From: Bacteroidales bacterium UBA1680
GTDB lineage: Bacteria; Bacteroidota; Bacteroidia; Bacteroidales; UBA932
Direction of reading: 5' to 3'
NCBI GenBank assembly: GCA_002320605.1
Contig: DCKG01000011.1
Coordinates: 1-53,664, forward strand
DNA: 53,664 nucleotides
Part shown: piece after piece, positions 36,252-46,664 of the stretch
Layout: every line of letters starts with the position of its first letter
Numbering within the stretch: the first letter of the stretch is position 1
The notes under the pieces: model-generated
The model's database searches: none
Told to the model about the DNA's origin: nothing
The model's input: the letters and a program-made list of their open reading frames with translations, nothing else
Made by a program: the position numbers and the translations under genes

Positions 36252-36361
36252 GGAAAGTTTAAATAATCAGCTCTTCGAATTAAACGGCGTTTAAAGTTGA
36301 ATAAAAGGATAATTTGTTAATCAATAAGAACTATAGGTAGTAATAAATGTAAAATCATTGC

Positions 36362-36381
36362 TACTTTTGGATATCGATATC
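36362..36381 (+). promoter_or_regulatory. Possible promoter box and palindrome before susC
   Basis: TACTTTTG (36362-36369) fits the -7 consensus, and the perfect 12-base palindrome GATATCGATATC (36370-36381) follows directly, where the transcription start would be. A -33 TTTG is not evident. It may be an operator of the SusC/SusD operon. Confidence 0.4.
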
Positions 36382-36433
36382 GATAATTAATAACTATGCT
36401 AATGAACTATTACTCATTTTAATCTTTTGTTTC

Positions 36434-39400
36434 ATGCGGCGATTAAAAATATTTGGCAAGTCATTCGGACTATTTCTGGCAACGGTACTTGTCACGTTGT
36501 TTGGCATTTCTGCAAATGCACAGAATATTCAAGTCTCCGGCAAAGTCACGGACGCAAGCGGGGAGCCTATCGAAGGCGTTTCGGTTTACGTCAAGGGCTC
36601 TGCTACCGGAAGCATCACAACCGCAGGCGGATCGTATTCGCTCTTCGTCCCTTCCAATGGGACTTTGATCTTCAACTGCCTCGGATACGAGGAAGTCTCT
36701 TAGGAAATAAATGGAAGAAGCGTCATCGACGTTACTCTCGCAGAGGATTCCCAGATGCTGGAGGACGTGGTGGTAGTCGGATACGCTATCCAGAAAAAGG
36801 TAAATGTAACAGGCTCAGTCAGTATGGTAGGATCTGATGTCATCGAATCTCGTCCTGTTGCAAATGTAAGCCAAGCCCTTCAGGGTGCCGTTCCTGGTTT
36901 GAATCTAACAGTTAACTCTAGTGGTGGCATGCTTGATAATTCCATGTCCATTAGTATCCGAGGTCAAGGTTCTATTAATGGCTCTGATTTCCCTCTTGTC
37001 CTTATTGATGGTATTGAGGGCGATATAAATACCCTTAATCCACAGGATATTGAGAGCGTTTCTGTACTTAAGGATGCGGCATCCGCATCAATTTATGGAT
37101 CTCGTGCGGCATTTGGGGTAATTCTCATAACTACTAAATCTGGAAAGGCTGGTAAAATTAAAGTAAGCTACTCTGGAGACGTACGATTCTCTACAGCCAC
37201 ACAACTTCCAAATATGGCAAACTCCGTTGACTTTGCAAACTATTGGAATTATTCAAATCGTAATAGCGGTGGTGCAAATGTATTCTCAGAAGAACTAATT
37301 CAGAAGATGAAGGATTTTCAGGCTGGGAAATTTACTGATCCTTCTTCACCAGACTACTACGGAACATCAGCCAATTCTGAAGGAAAGTGGAATGATTTTT
37401 ATGGAACTTTCGCTAATACAGACTGGTTTGACTTCTTCTATAAGAAGAACGCACCATCAACTCAGCACAATGTTTCTGTTAGCGGTGGTAATGAGAAACT
37501 TAATTTTCTCATTAGTGGGAGTTATCTCATGAATCAGGGACTTATCCGCCATGGTCATGATGAGCTCAACCGTTATAATTTCGCTGCTAAGGTTGGTGGC
37601 GCATTGGCAAGCTGGGTACGTTTCGAATATTCTAATAGATGGGTTCGTCAGAAATATGAAAAGCCACAGTATTTGAATGGTTTGTTCTTCCATAACATAG
37701 CCCGTCGTTGGCCTACTTCCACCCCGATAGACCCGAATGGATATTGGATGGATGGATTTGAAGTGGCTGAACTTGAAGATGGTGGTGTATATAATCAGAC
37801 AAAGGATGAGCTCACTCAAAAACTCCGTTTTGTCGTAACCCCTCTCAAGGGCTGGAATATTACGGCAGAGGGTGCTATCCGTACAGTCAATCAGAAAACA
37901 ACGACTAGCCAGTTCCCTGTCTACGGACATATGGTTGACGGAACAGCATGGCAGAGAGATTCTGGCTATGATCATGGCAACACGACTTATTATGGTGACA
38001 AAAGGTATCGTGAAAATTACTATGCGATAAATGTGTTTACAGATTATACCCGTACATTTGCTGGCGTCCACAATTTCAGGGCTCTTGCCGGTTTGAATTA
38101 TGAAAAATATGATAATGACGAGATGTGGGGTGAAGGGACGAACCTCACGGTAAACTCTGTGCCTTACCTCAGCCAGACGCTTTCAAATCAGAAGACGTCT
38201 GACTCATACTGGCATCGTGCCGTAGCTGGATATTTCGGACGTATTAACTACGATTATGATGGTAAGTATCTTGCAGAGTTTAACATACGTTACGATGGAT
38301 CCTCTCGTTTCCTTTCTGATAAGAGATGGGCTACATTCCCTTCAGTTTCGTTAGGTTGGAACATGGCTCGTGAAGATTTCTTCAAAAAGCTCTCCAAGGA
38401 CATTTCAACCCTTAAGATTCGCGCATCCTGGGGTCAGCTGGGAAATACTAGTGCAGAATATAAATATTTCTCTGACTGGTATCCATTCTATCAGCAGCAG
38501 GACGTCCGCACCAATAACAGTGGCTGGATAATAAATGGACAAAAATTGAATACGGCATCACTTCCTAACATCATTAATACTGCACTTACATGGGAAACTG
38601 TCGAGACTTGGGATGTCGGCTTGGACTGGGATGCGCTTAATGGCCGTTTGACTGGTTCGTTTGACTGGTTCAGCCGTTCAACAAAGGATATGGTAGGTCC
38701 AGCTCCTATTCTTGGCTCTGTTCTTGGTGTCGATTCTCCTAAAACCAATAACTGCGATATGCGTACTAATGGTTGGGAACTTGAAATTGGTTGGAAAGAC
38801 AAGATAGGACAGGTTGGATGCAATGCCCGGCTTAATTTATCTGATTCTAAGTCGAAGATTACCAGATATCCTTATGACGGAGAATTTGGAAGTCAAAGCA
38901 TCGATGGTTACTACAATAATAAGAATCTTGACGAAATCTGGGGCTATGAAGTTGAAGGCCTTGCAAGCTCAGATAAAGAAATGACAGATTGGCTGAAACA
39001 TAATGCCCCAAACTGGGGTAGCAGCTGGGGAGCTGGCGACGTCATGTATAAATCAATTGATGGCAAAGATGGCGTCGATGGCGGAGCTAGAACGTTGAAC
39101 GACCATGGTGACCTTAAAGTCATAGGAAATTCAACTCCTCGTTACAGAATTGGCATAAACCTTGGCGTTGACTGGAAGGGTTTCGACTTTTCTGTTTTCT
39201 TCCAGGGTGTCTTGAAGCGTGATTGGTGTCCAAATGAAGACGACCCTTACTTCTGGGGCGCTAACAATTCGATGTGGCAGAGCTGTTGCTTTGAGGAACA
39301 CTTGGATTGCTGGAGAGAGGATAATAAGAATGCATACTATCCAAAACCTTATCTTGAGGGATGGAATTCAAAAAATCATAAGGCTTCTGACAGATACATT

Positions 39401-39637
39401 CAGAATGCAGCTTATCTTCGTTGCAAGAATTTTCAGCTTGGATACTCATTGCCCCAAAATATCATTTCAAAGGCCGGAATCTCAAACTGCCGTGTTTATG
39501 TCTCAGTTGACAACTTCTTCACTATTACAAAGCTTAGTTCAATCTTTGATCCTGAAGTCACTAAAGGTATGTGGAACTCTGGTAAGACATATCCTCTCCA
39601 GCGCACTTGGGCTTTTGGCTTGAGTCTCAGTTTCTAA
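36434..39637 (+). pseudogene. SusC-family TonB-dependent receptor with an in-frame TAG
   Basis: SusC proteins import glycans through the outer membrane with a SusD lid. From ATG at 36434 the frame gives a signal peptide, a carboxypeptidase-regulatory-like domain (VSGKVTDASGEPIEGVSVYV), then stops at TAG (36701-36703, codon 90) after CLGYEEVS. The same frame continues EINGRSVIDVTLAEDSQMLEDVVVVGYAIQKKVNVTGSVS, the normal junction into the plug, and runs to 39637 with a typical SusC end (TWAFGLSLSF). Read through, it would be 1067 residues. A restart at ATG 36755 would lack a signal peptide. A nonsense mutation or a base error are the two explanations; everything else looks intact. Confidence 0.88.
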
Positions 39638-39656
39638 TTAAAATATTATAATCATT

Positions 39657-41687
39657 ATGAAAATTAATATATATAAATTTGGGATGGTCTTGGCATTTGT
39701 GGCAGTCACGCTTATATCATGCAATGATGTTCTTGACAGGAAACCTATAAGCCAGATCACGCCGGATAGCTATTATTCTGATGCGTCTCAGGTTGAGTCA
39801 TATCTCAATACCTATTATGACGCATTTATCACCGGACCCTATGCAAACATGTATCATCAGACAGCATGGAATGATGGTATGGTGTCCTCTGATGATAATA
39901 CAGACATTTTGGTCTCAAGCTTGAATGGAAATACGAGCCTCTTTGCCCCGGATCATTGGGATACACCATCCGGCAAAGTGCTTCAAGGCCGTTACGGCCA
40001 GGTGCGCGTGATGAATTTCATTATCAACAAGGTATTGGAAAACTACGAGAATGGCAAACTATCAAAGACTGATGCTCGGACAAGCAACGCACTTGGAGAG
40101 GCATATTTCCTGCGCGCCCTTTGTTATTTCAACATTCTAGCTCTTTACGGAGATGCTCCTATTGTTACAGAAGTGCTTGAGAACAACGACGATGCCATTA
40201 TTCCAGCTTCTGAACGCAAGCCTAGGACAGAGGTGGCAGATTTCATCATTGCTGATTTGGACAAAGCGATTGAGAATCTCTATGATCGTTCTGTTTCGAA
40301 TGGCCAGCGCCTTAATAAGCAGGCTGCACAAGTATTCCAGAGTCGCGTTGCTCTTTTCGAGGCTACATTTGAAAAGTATCATAAGGGTTCGGGACGTGTT
40401 CCCGGCGATAATGATTGGCCTGGCAAGAATATGTCCTACAACAGCGGCAAGACCTTCGACATCGATGCTCACGTGAAAACGCTCCTCAACAAGGCGATGT
40501 CTGCGGCAAAACCTGTCGCCGATGCTCTCACGCTTACTGAAAATTCTCACGTGATATCTCCTGCTCCCGGCAAAGATTACGACTGGAACCCTTATTTCGA
40601 GATGTTCTCGCAGCCAAGGCTGGACGCATGCAACGAGGTTCTCCTCTGGAAGGAGTACAACGCTGCGTTCGGCATCAACCACGACGTGCCTTACCGCGTG
40701 CTCAATGGTAACTGCAACGGTTACACCCGTAACTTCGTCCAGTCATTCCTCTGCAAGGACGGTCTTCCTATCTACGCTTCTGCGCAGTATCAGGGTGACG
40801 ACACCTACAAGAAGATTGTTGCGAACCGTGACGAGCGTCTTCAGCTTTTCATCTGGTCCGACCAGCGTACGACCGGCAGTGACTATTTCGACGTTCCCGG
40901 CATTACAAACGGAAACACGCAGATTCGCTGTCTGACCGGATATCAGGCTCGCAAGTACTATACTTACGACGAAGCTCAGACTCCCAACGACAACAAGAAC
41001 GGCACGAACGCTTGTCCTGTTTTCCGCGCCACGGAAGCCATGTTGAACTATATGGAAGCAAGCGCTGAACTGAATAACGGTCAGCCAGACAATACAGCTT
41101 TCGGATATTGGCAGAAACTTCGTGAGCGTGCAGGCGTAAACACCGATATTTCTGCTACCGTAAGTGCAACAGATCTTGCAAAGGAGTATGATAATGGCAA
41201 TGGTGATTTTGGTGTGTACTCTGGTTCGCAGACTGTTAATGCATGGGTATACAATGTTCGTCGCGAGCGCTTGAATGAAATGTTCTCGGAAGGTCTTCGG
41301 CGTCTGGATCTTGTACGCTGGAGATCATATGATAACATGATTAATACAAAGTGGATTCCAGAGGGCGTGAACTTCTGGACATCAATATATCAGGTTTTAA
41401 ATGCTAAGGAAATCGCGAAGGGCGAGTCTGGCGCGCCTATCAAGGATGATTTTTCTGACGATGCAAACGTATCACCACGATCAGCATCGATCTACTTGCG
41501 CCCATACAGTATCCATATGCGTGCTACAGATGAATTGGCGAATGGTTTCAAATGGACAGAAGCTTATTATCTTAGTCCTCTTGGAGTTAGTGATCTCACA
41601 TCTGCTTCTCCTGATCGTACCGTTGAGACAAGTATGCTATACCAAAACATCAACTGGCCTGCCAAGACAGGACACGCTATAAAATAA
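39657..41687 (+). CDS. SusD/RagB-family surface glycan-binding lipoprotein
   Basis: SusD proteins sit on SusC and deliver glycans. The lipobox holds Cys22 (LISCNDVLDRKPISQITPDSYY), followed by the usual SusD opening. TPR-like helices are visible (LGEAYFLRALCYFNILALYGDAPIV), as is the C-terminal block VRRERLNEMFSEGLRRLDLVRW. At 676 residues it is on the long side. It begins 19 bases after the SusC gene. Base use appears patchy: the middle (about 40440-41040) is richer in G and C than both ends, which hints at past recombination. The GH29 enzyme downstream suggests fucose-containing ligands. Confidence 0.93.
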   Translation: MKINIYKFGMVLAFVAVTLISCNDVLDRKPISQITPDSYYSDASQVESYLNTYYDAFITGPYANMYHQTAWNDGMVSSDDNTDILVSSLNGNTSLFAPDHWDTPSGKVLQGRYGQVRVMNFIINKVLENYENGKLSKTDARTSNALGEAYFLRALCYFNILALYGDAPIVTEVLENNDDAIIPASERKPRTEVADFIIADLDKAIENLYDRSVSNGQRLNKQAAQVFQSRVALFEATFEKYHKGSGRVPGDNDWPGKNMSYNSGKTFDIDAHVKTLLNKAMSAAKPVADALTLTENSHVISPAPGKDYDWNPYFEMFSQPRLDACNEVLLWKEYNAAFGINHDVPYRVLNGNCNGYTRNFVQSFLCKDGLPIYASAQYQGDDTYKKIVANRDERLQLFIWSDQRTTGSDYFDVPGITNGNTQIRCLTGYQARKYYTYDEAQTPNDNKNGTNACPVFRATEAMLNYMEASAELNNGQPDNTAFGYWQKLRERAGVNTDISATVSATDLAKEYDNGNGDFGVYSGSQTVNAWVYNVRRERLNEMFSEGLRRLDLVRWRSYDNMINTKWIPEGVNFWTSIYQVLNAKEIAKGESGAPIKDDFSDDANVSPRSASIYLRPYSIHMRATDELANGFKWTEAYYLSPLGVSDLTSASPDRTVETSMLYQNINWPAKTGHAIK

Positions 41688-41913
41688 TTTAGAAGCTGTT
41701 TCCTTAATATTTGTTCAATTGGAATAATACAGATTCAAAGATGCAGTGATTTGTGCCTCATGCCGAGTCATTGCATCTTTATTAAATAACTATTTAGGGG
41801 CTGTCGTTTAGTATGTGGCAGCAGTTGGTTTGCAATGCCAATGGAGAAGCACGGGGTACATCAAGGTTCAAAGGACTTTGCGTTCTTAATCACTCCAATA
41901 AAATAACCAGCAT

Positions 41914-43428
41914 ATGAAAAAGAAGAATTTGATATCAAAAACATTTAGTGTCCTTGCTTTGACTTCGTTGTTCTCAATGAACACTATGGCACAAGACAAG
42001 AATTATGTGTCTATCTCTCCTACTGACACTCCGGAGCAGATAATCGAGAAGGCAGCCAATGTTGTTCCAACACAGCGGCAGTTTGAGTGGCAGAAGCAGG
42101 AGCTTACAGCCTTTCTGCATTTTGGAGTAAATACATATACTAACAGAGAATGGGGTGATGGCAAAGAGTCACCATCTATATTCAATCCAGTTAAGCTTGA
42201 TGCCGAACAGTGGGTAAAGACATTGAAGGATGCTGGTTTCAAATGTGCCATGCTCACTTGCAAACATCACGATGGTTTCTGTCTATGGCCATCCAAATAT
42301 ACAGAACATAGCGTTAAACATTCACCTTGGAAACAAGGTGGTGGAGATGTCGTGAAGGAAGTAAGCGACGCATGCCATAAGTATGGCATATCATTTGGCG
42401 TATATCTTTCGCCATGGGACATGAACTCTAGGCTCTATGGTACTGAGGCATATAATGACTTCTTTGTCAATCAGCTGACAGAGCTGCTCAGTAACTATGG
42501 CGAGGTTAACGAAGTGTGGTTTGATGGTGCTTGTGGCGAAGGCCCGAACGGAAAGAAGCAGGAATATGATTTTGTGCGTTGGTATAAGGTCATTCGTAAG
42601 TTACAGCCAAAAGCAGTTATAGCGGTAATGGGGCCAGACGTTCGTTGGGTGGGTACGGAGACAGGACGTGGCCGAGAAACCGAATGGAGCGTCGTGCCTA
42701 ACGATAATCTCGACCAAAGTGCCATAGCTGCCAATTCTCAGCAGGAGATGATATCTGCGCCAACGGGTGACATGACTGGTCAGGATCTTGGTAGTCGTGA
42801 TAAGATACAGAAAGCTAAGGCATTGGTTTGGTATCCTGCCGAGATTGATGTCTCTATCCGTCCAGGATGGTTCTATCACGAAACAGAAGACAGCAAAGTA
42901 AAGACTGCCAATGAATTGATGGATATATACTTCACATCTGTAGGCATGAATGGCGTGCTTCTTCTTAATATGCCTCCAAACAGAGATGGACTCTTGGCCG
43001 ATGCTGATGTCAATAGTCTCAGTGACTTCAAACAACTCTGCCAGCAGACGTTCGGCAAGAATCTTCTTGAAGGTGCATTCGTAAAAACCAACGGAAAGGG
43101 CAAGAGTAAAAAAATAATTGATGACAATTATGACACCTATATTACAGGTAGCAATGAAAAACTCTTTTTTGAGTTCAAAACAAAGAAGCCCATTACTACT
43201 AATGTAATTTCTCTTCAGGAAGATATTCGAAAGGGGCAGAGGGTTGAAGAGTTTGTCTTAGAGTGCAAGGATGCAAATGGACAGTGGAATGTATTAGCCA
43301 ATGGCACGACAATCGGATATAAACGACTGATTAAATTCAGACAGGTCACGGCTAAAGAGTTCAGAGTGCAAATCACAAAGAGGAGATTATCTGAAAATAT
43401 TTCAGAGATTGGGCTATACCATCTATAG
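41914..43428 (+). CDS. GH29 alpha-L-fucosidase, secreted
   Basis: GH29 enzymes release fucose from glycans. A signal peptide (about residues 1-26) is followed by the GH29 catalytic barrel: LTAFLHFGVNTYTNREWGDGKESP, CAMLTCKHHDGFCLWPSKYTEHS, and the nucleophile Asp204 in EVWFDGACGEGPNGK. That last motif, with the following GPDVRWVGTE and ETEWSVVP, points to the subgroup acting on alpha-1,3/1,4-linked fucose. A short C-terminal discoidin-like region (about 385-504) ends the chain. At 504 residues it lacks the extra C-terminal modules of longer relatives. It lies 226 bases after susD and probably belongs to the same locus. Confidence 0.93.
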   Translation: MKKKNLISKTFSVLALTSLFSMNTMAQDKNYVSISPTDTPEQIIEKAANVVPTQRQFEWQKQELTAFLHFGVNTYTNREWGDGKESPSIFNPVKLDAEQWVKTLKDAGFKCAMLTCKHHDGFCLWPSKYTEHSVKHSPWKQGGGDVVKEVSDACHKYGISFGVYLSPWDMNSRLYGTEAYNDFFVNQLTELLSNYGEVNEVWFDGACGEGPNGKKQEYDFVRWYKVIRKLQPKAVIAVMGPDVRWVGTETGRGRETEWSVVPNDNLDQSAIAANSQQEMISAPTGDMTGQDLGSRDKIQKAKALVWYPAEIDVSIRPGWFYHETEDSKVKTANELMDIYFTSVGMNGVLLLNMPPNRDGLLADADVNSLSDFKQLCQQTFGKNLLEGAFVKTNGKGKSKKIIDDNYDTYITGSNEKLFFEFKTKKPITTNVISLQEDIRKGQRVEEFVLECKDANGQWNVLANGTTIGYKRLIKFRQVTAKEFRVQITKRRLSENISEIGLYHL

Positions 43429-43462
43429 TCTTTAGATTCTTTAGATTGTAGTTTGTTAGCAT

Positions 43463-43720
43463 TCGCTGAACCCTGTGTTTTTTGACGCAGACTATCTTAA
43501 AGGGCTGGAAGCCGGACTGAGATGGTTGCTGAAGAATCATCTGGGTGAAAAAAACTTCGTTGCCGAGCACTCCTACGGGGAGATGATCAGGCAGCGTGTC
43601 TAGCAGATTGTCGGCGGATTCGAGGACTGTGACTACACCAATGCCGACACCGCCATGCCCATGCATTCAAAGCGGTACATGCCCACAAAGCGGCTCATGG
43701 AATATTCTCCAGCATCTATC
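43463..43720 (+). mobile_element. IS1380-like transposase remnant
   Basis: One frame reads LNPVFFDADYLKGLEAGLRWLL, then HSYGEMIRQRV, a TAG (43601-43603), then QIVGGFEDCDYTNADTAM. This matches the N-terminal pattern of IS1380 transposases (a leucine-rich helix, an RQRV box and a GYED-N-DAD box). After about 43660 the match is lost. There is no start codon and no element end that I can see. It is a decayed fragment between the fucosidase and the M64 peptidase. Confidence 0.55.
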
Positions 43721-43894
43721 ATCATCTTGGTTGTCGAGGCTCCCTGATAGAGGGATTGCTCTCTCCAATAATCCAATCGCTAAAGTTCTTCGTTAGACTT
43801 TCATTATCATCGTGAATTTACTAATTTAGCCTTTGCAAGCCTCTTCGCAGAGAACTATGCCGCAAATCAAAGGTTTGCCTAAAAATTTTTCATC

Positions 43895-45160
43895 ATGAGG
43901 AATATAATATATTCATTGATGGCTCTTTGCGTCATTTTGGGCTTCGGCATGCCTGCTCTGGCGCAAAATGAGCCTGACTTCGATTCCTGGTTCGTGAACA
44001 AGACTCTCCGGCTCGACTATAATTTCTCTGGCAATGCCAAGGAACAGCATATTGCCGTCGATGAGTTGAAACAGCTGCCGGAATGGCATGGCAAGAGGCA
44101 TCGGCTTGCAGAGCTGCCTGTCCAGGGAAACGGCCAGATCACGGTGATGGATCACGCCACCGGGAAGGTGATTTACCGGAACTCGTTCTCTACGCTGTTT
44201 CAGGAATGGCTGAGCTATCCGGAGGCGCAGACGACCACGAAGTCTTTCGAGAACGTATTCCTTGTACCTATGCCTAAAGACACCGTGGACATAAGGGTAG
44301 ACTTGCGAAACAACAGGTTAGAAGTCATGTCCACCCTGACTCACATGGTCGCCCCTACGGACATCCTCATCCGCCATCTTGGCGAGAGGGGAGTAACCCC
44401 ATACGAGACTTTGTCCAAGGCAGCAGACACATCCAACTGCATTCATATCGCTTTTGTGGCAGAGGGCTACACGAAAGACGAGATGAATGTATTCCTGAAA
44501 GATGCGAGAGCTGCGGAAGAGGCCATATTCTCTTACGAGCCTTTCAAATCTCTGAAAGACAGGTTCAACATAGTTGCCGTGGAAAGCGTTTCGGAAGAGA
44601 GCGGCACCAGCGAGCCAGGCAATGGAATATGGAAACGCACCGCTCTCGGCAGCCATTTCGACACTTTCTATTCGGACCGTTATCTGACCACCCTGAATCT
44701 GAAAGATCTGCATGACTGCCTCGCTGGCGTGCCATACGAGCATATTATAGTGCTGGTGAACACGGAGAAGTATGGGGGAGGAGGCATCCTGAACTCCTAC
44801 AATCTGTCGATGACCCATCACAAGCTGTTCAGGCCGGTCGTCGTTCATGAGTTCGGACACAGCTTCGCCGGCCTTGCTGACGAGTACGCTTACGAAGCCG
44901 AGGCTATCCCGATGTACCCTCACGACGTGGAGCCTTGGGAGAGGAACATCACTACGAAAGTGAATTTCAAAGGCAAATGGGAGGATTTGATAGGAAAAGA
45001 CCCGAAAGCCGGTTTTTATGAGGGTGCCGGGTATTCGCTGAAAGGTGTTTGGAGGGGATACGAAGACTGCCGCATGCGCACGAATTCCAATCCGGAATTC
45101 TGCCCTGTGTGCCGGAGGGCCATAACAGATGTTATTGATTTCTACACTGCCTGGAAATAA
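43895..45160 (+). CDS. M64-family metallopeptidase (IgA-peptidase type)
   Basis: M64 is a family of secreted zinc peptidases that includes the IgA protease of Clostridium ramosum. A signal peptide (residues 1-23, ending ALAQ) precedes an N-terminal domain with DSWFVNKTLRLDYNFSG and FSTLFQEWLSYPEA, then the catalytic domain with HIAFVAEGYTKDEM and the zinc motif HEFGHSFAGLADEY (His318, His322, Asp329). The C-terminal CRMRTNSNPEFCPVCRRAI is a conserved family block. The 421-residue length is normal. It has its own upstream region and is followed after 90 bases by an esterase gene. The natural substrate is unknown; in gut Bacteroidota it need not be IgA. Confidence 0.94.
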   Translation: MRNIIYSLMALCVILGFGMPALAQNEPDFDSWFVNKTLRLDYNFSGNAKEQHIAVDELKQLPEWHGKRHRLAELPVQGNGQITVMDHATGKVIYRNSFSTLFQEWLSYPEAQTTTKSFENVFLVPMPKDTVDIRVDLRNNRLEVMSTLTHMVAPTDILIRHLGERGVTPYETLSKAADTSNCIHIAFVAEGYTKDEMNVFLKDARAAEEAIFSYEPFKSLKDRFNIVAVESVSEESGTSEPGNGIWKRTALGSHFDTFYSDRYLTTLNLKDLHDCLAGVPYEHIIVLVNTEKYGGGGILNSYNLSMTHHKLFRPVVVHEFGHSFAGLADEYAYEAEAIPMYPHDVEPWERNITTKVNFKGKWEDLIGKDPKAGFYEGAGYSLKGVWRGYEDCRMRTNSNPEFCPVCRRAITDVIDFYTAWK

Positions 45161-45250
45161 GAAAACGGCATAAGCTATTCGGAGCTAGTCTTCGGGGCGG
45201 ATATTCAAAGAATAAAAGATATATTCAAGAACAGTTAATCACATAATGTC

Positions 45251-46447
45251 ATGCGAAAGTTATTTATTATCATTGCGTCCTTGTCCCTCGGCTTAGCCGT
45301 CAATGCGCAAGAGGCTATTTTCGATGCCAGGCCTCTGGTGTCTCCAGAATTCAACTCAGACGGAACCATCACTTTCCGTTACCGGAATCCTTCTGCGAAA
45401 GCCGTCCAAGTCGTCGGGGATTTCCTTCCGACTAAAGAAGTCGACACTCCGAGAGGCAAGGCGGAGGTCACTGTCGCAGGCGAAATGCAAAAGGATTCTG
45501 CCGGTGTCTGGGTCTTCACGACTTCAGGCAAAGTCGCATCCGGAATGTACACTTACAGGTTTTCTGTCGATGGAACATTGACCATAGACCCAAGCAACAT
45601 GTTCGTGAACAGGGATGTTGCCACTCTCTCCAGCGCTCTCATAGTGAGCGGAGGCATAGGCGACCTGTTCAAGGTGCAGGAAGTCCCTCACGGGACGGTC
45701 TCCCGGGCATGGTATCCGAGCAAGGCATCAGGATTCTGCAGACGGATGACTGTCTACACCCCTGCCGGCTATGAGAACAGCTCCAAGACGCGTTACCCTG
45801 TTCTCTATTTGCTGCACGGGGCAGGCGGGGACGAAGAAGCCTGGATCACTCAGGGAAGGGCTTCGCGGATAATGGACAACCTGATAGCCCAGGGCAAGGC
45901 GAAGCCGATGATAGTGGTCATGACCAACGGCTACCAGTCTCTGGAGGCAGCCCCCGGGGAGAACGCCCAAGGCTACGACGTGCCTTCATTCCGGGTGCCT
46001 AGAGGAATGGCAGGAGCTTTCGAATCTGCCTTCCCTGAAATCATCGAATATGTCGATAGCCACTACAGGACCATTGCCAAGAAAGAAGGCAGGGCGATCT
46101 GCGGACTTTCCATGGGCGGCTTCCATTCGCTTTTCATATCCCTGAATTACCCTGACAAATTCAATTACGTGGGCTTGTTCTCCGCTGCAGTCGGGGTCGG
46201 CCACGACAATAAGAGCGAGATATACCAGAATATGGATGAGAAGCTTTCTGCTTTCTTTTCCAAGAAGCCTGCGCTTTACTGGATTGGAATCGGGAAGACG
46301 GATTTTCTGTACAAGTCTAATGAGGAATTCAGGGCTAAATTGGATGCTGCCGGCTACCCTTACGTCTATTATGAGAGCGAGGGAGGGCATATCTGGAGGA
46401 ATTGGAGAGACTACCTCAGCAAATTTGCCCCACTGCTTTTCAAATAA
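45251..46447 (+). CDS. Secreted CE1-type esterase with N-terminal glycan-binding-like domain
   Basis: A signal peptide (about 1-19) leads to an E-set or CBM48-like domain (about 30-120: ITFRYRNPSAKAVQVVGDF, GMYTYRFSVDG) and an alpha/beta-hydrolase of the esterase D/feruloyl esterase type. The nucleophile is Ser287 in GLSMGG, and His380 in EGGHIWRNW fits the triad; LYLLHGAGGDEEAW is the oxyanion region. Such enzymes remove acetyl or feruloyl groups from plant glycans. The 398-residue length is normal. A truncated lipoprotein gene follows after 6 bases, so this operon once continued. Confidence 0.9.
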   Translation: MRKLFIIIASLSLGLAVNAQEAIFDARPLVSPEFNSDGTITFRYRNPSAKAVQVVGDFLPTKEVDTPRGKAEVTVAGEMQKDSAGVWVFTTSGKVASGMYTYRFSVDGTLTIDPSNMFVNRDVATLSSALIVSGGIGDLFKVQEVPHGTVSRAWYPSKASGFCRRMTVYTPAGYENSSKTRYPVLYLLHGAGGDEEAWITQGRASRIMDNLIAQGKAKPMIVVMTNGYQSLEAAPGENAQGYDVPSFRVPRGMAGAFESAFPEIIEYVDSHYRTIAKKEGRAICGLSMGGFHSLFISLNYPDKFNYVGLFSAAVGVGHDNKSEIYQNMDEKLSAFFSKKPALYWIGIGKTDFLYKSNEEFRAKLDAAGYPYVYYESEGGHIWRNWRDYLSKFAPLLFK

Positions 46448-46453
46448 AAGAAT

Positions 46454-46627
46454 ATGTCAAAGAATATTTTCGGAATATGCGCCCTAGCTCTTGCTGCGGC
46501 TGTGTCCTCGTGCGCTCAAGGCAATCAGCTACCACGTACGCTTTTCCCCACAGCCACCCCGCCTGCTCTCAGCCCTCCATGCGGTGTGCAGAAACGTGAA
46601 ATTGCACACCGAGCCGCCGGATTGTAG
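46454..46627 (+). pseudogene. Lipoprotein gene remnant (signal peptide only)
   Basis: From ATG at 46454 the frame gives a complete lipoprotein signal (MSKNIFGICALALAAAVSSC, lipobox VSSC) followed by AQGNQ. After that the sequence is not protein-like (LPRTLFPTATPPALSPPCG) and the frame enters the hairpin repeats and stops at 46627. It lies 6 bases after the esterase stop. The most likely story is a third operon gene whose body was lost where the repeat cluster now begins. Confidence 0.65.
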
Positions 46628-46663
46628 CCACGCGGTGTGCAGAAACGTGAAATCGCACACCGA
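46581..46663 (+). repeat. Two direct copies of a 32-base palindromic repeat
   Basis: Copy 1 is 46581-46612 and copy 2 is 46632-46663, 51 bases apart and differing at one base. Each begins GCGGTGTGC, has AGAAACGTGAAA in the middle and ends GCACACCGA, so GGTGTGC/GCACACC can form a hairpin. Confidence 0.85.
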
Positions 46664-46664
46664 A

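Noticed and set aside
36755..39637. Annotating SusC as an intact gene from the internal ATG
   Set aside because: That start lies after the signal peptide and regulatory-like domain, so the product could not be exported; the full frame from 36434 matches the family across the TAG.
32707..43603. TAG read as an amino acid in this organism
   Set aside because: Several intact genes end in TAG at their natural length (the S46 peptidase, floA, the secreted protein at 47157), so TAG is a normal stop here.
46581..46663. The two palindromic repeats as the start of a CRISPR array
   Set aside because: There are only two units, the 19-base gap is too short for a spacer, and no cas genes are in the window.
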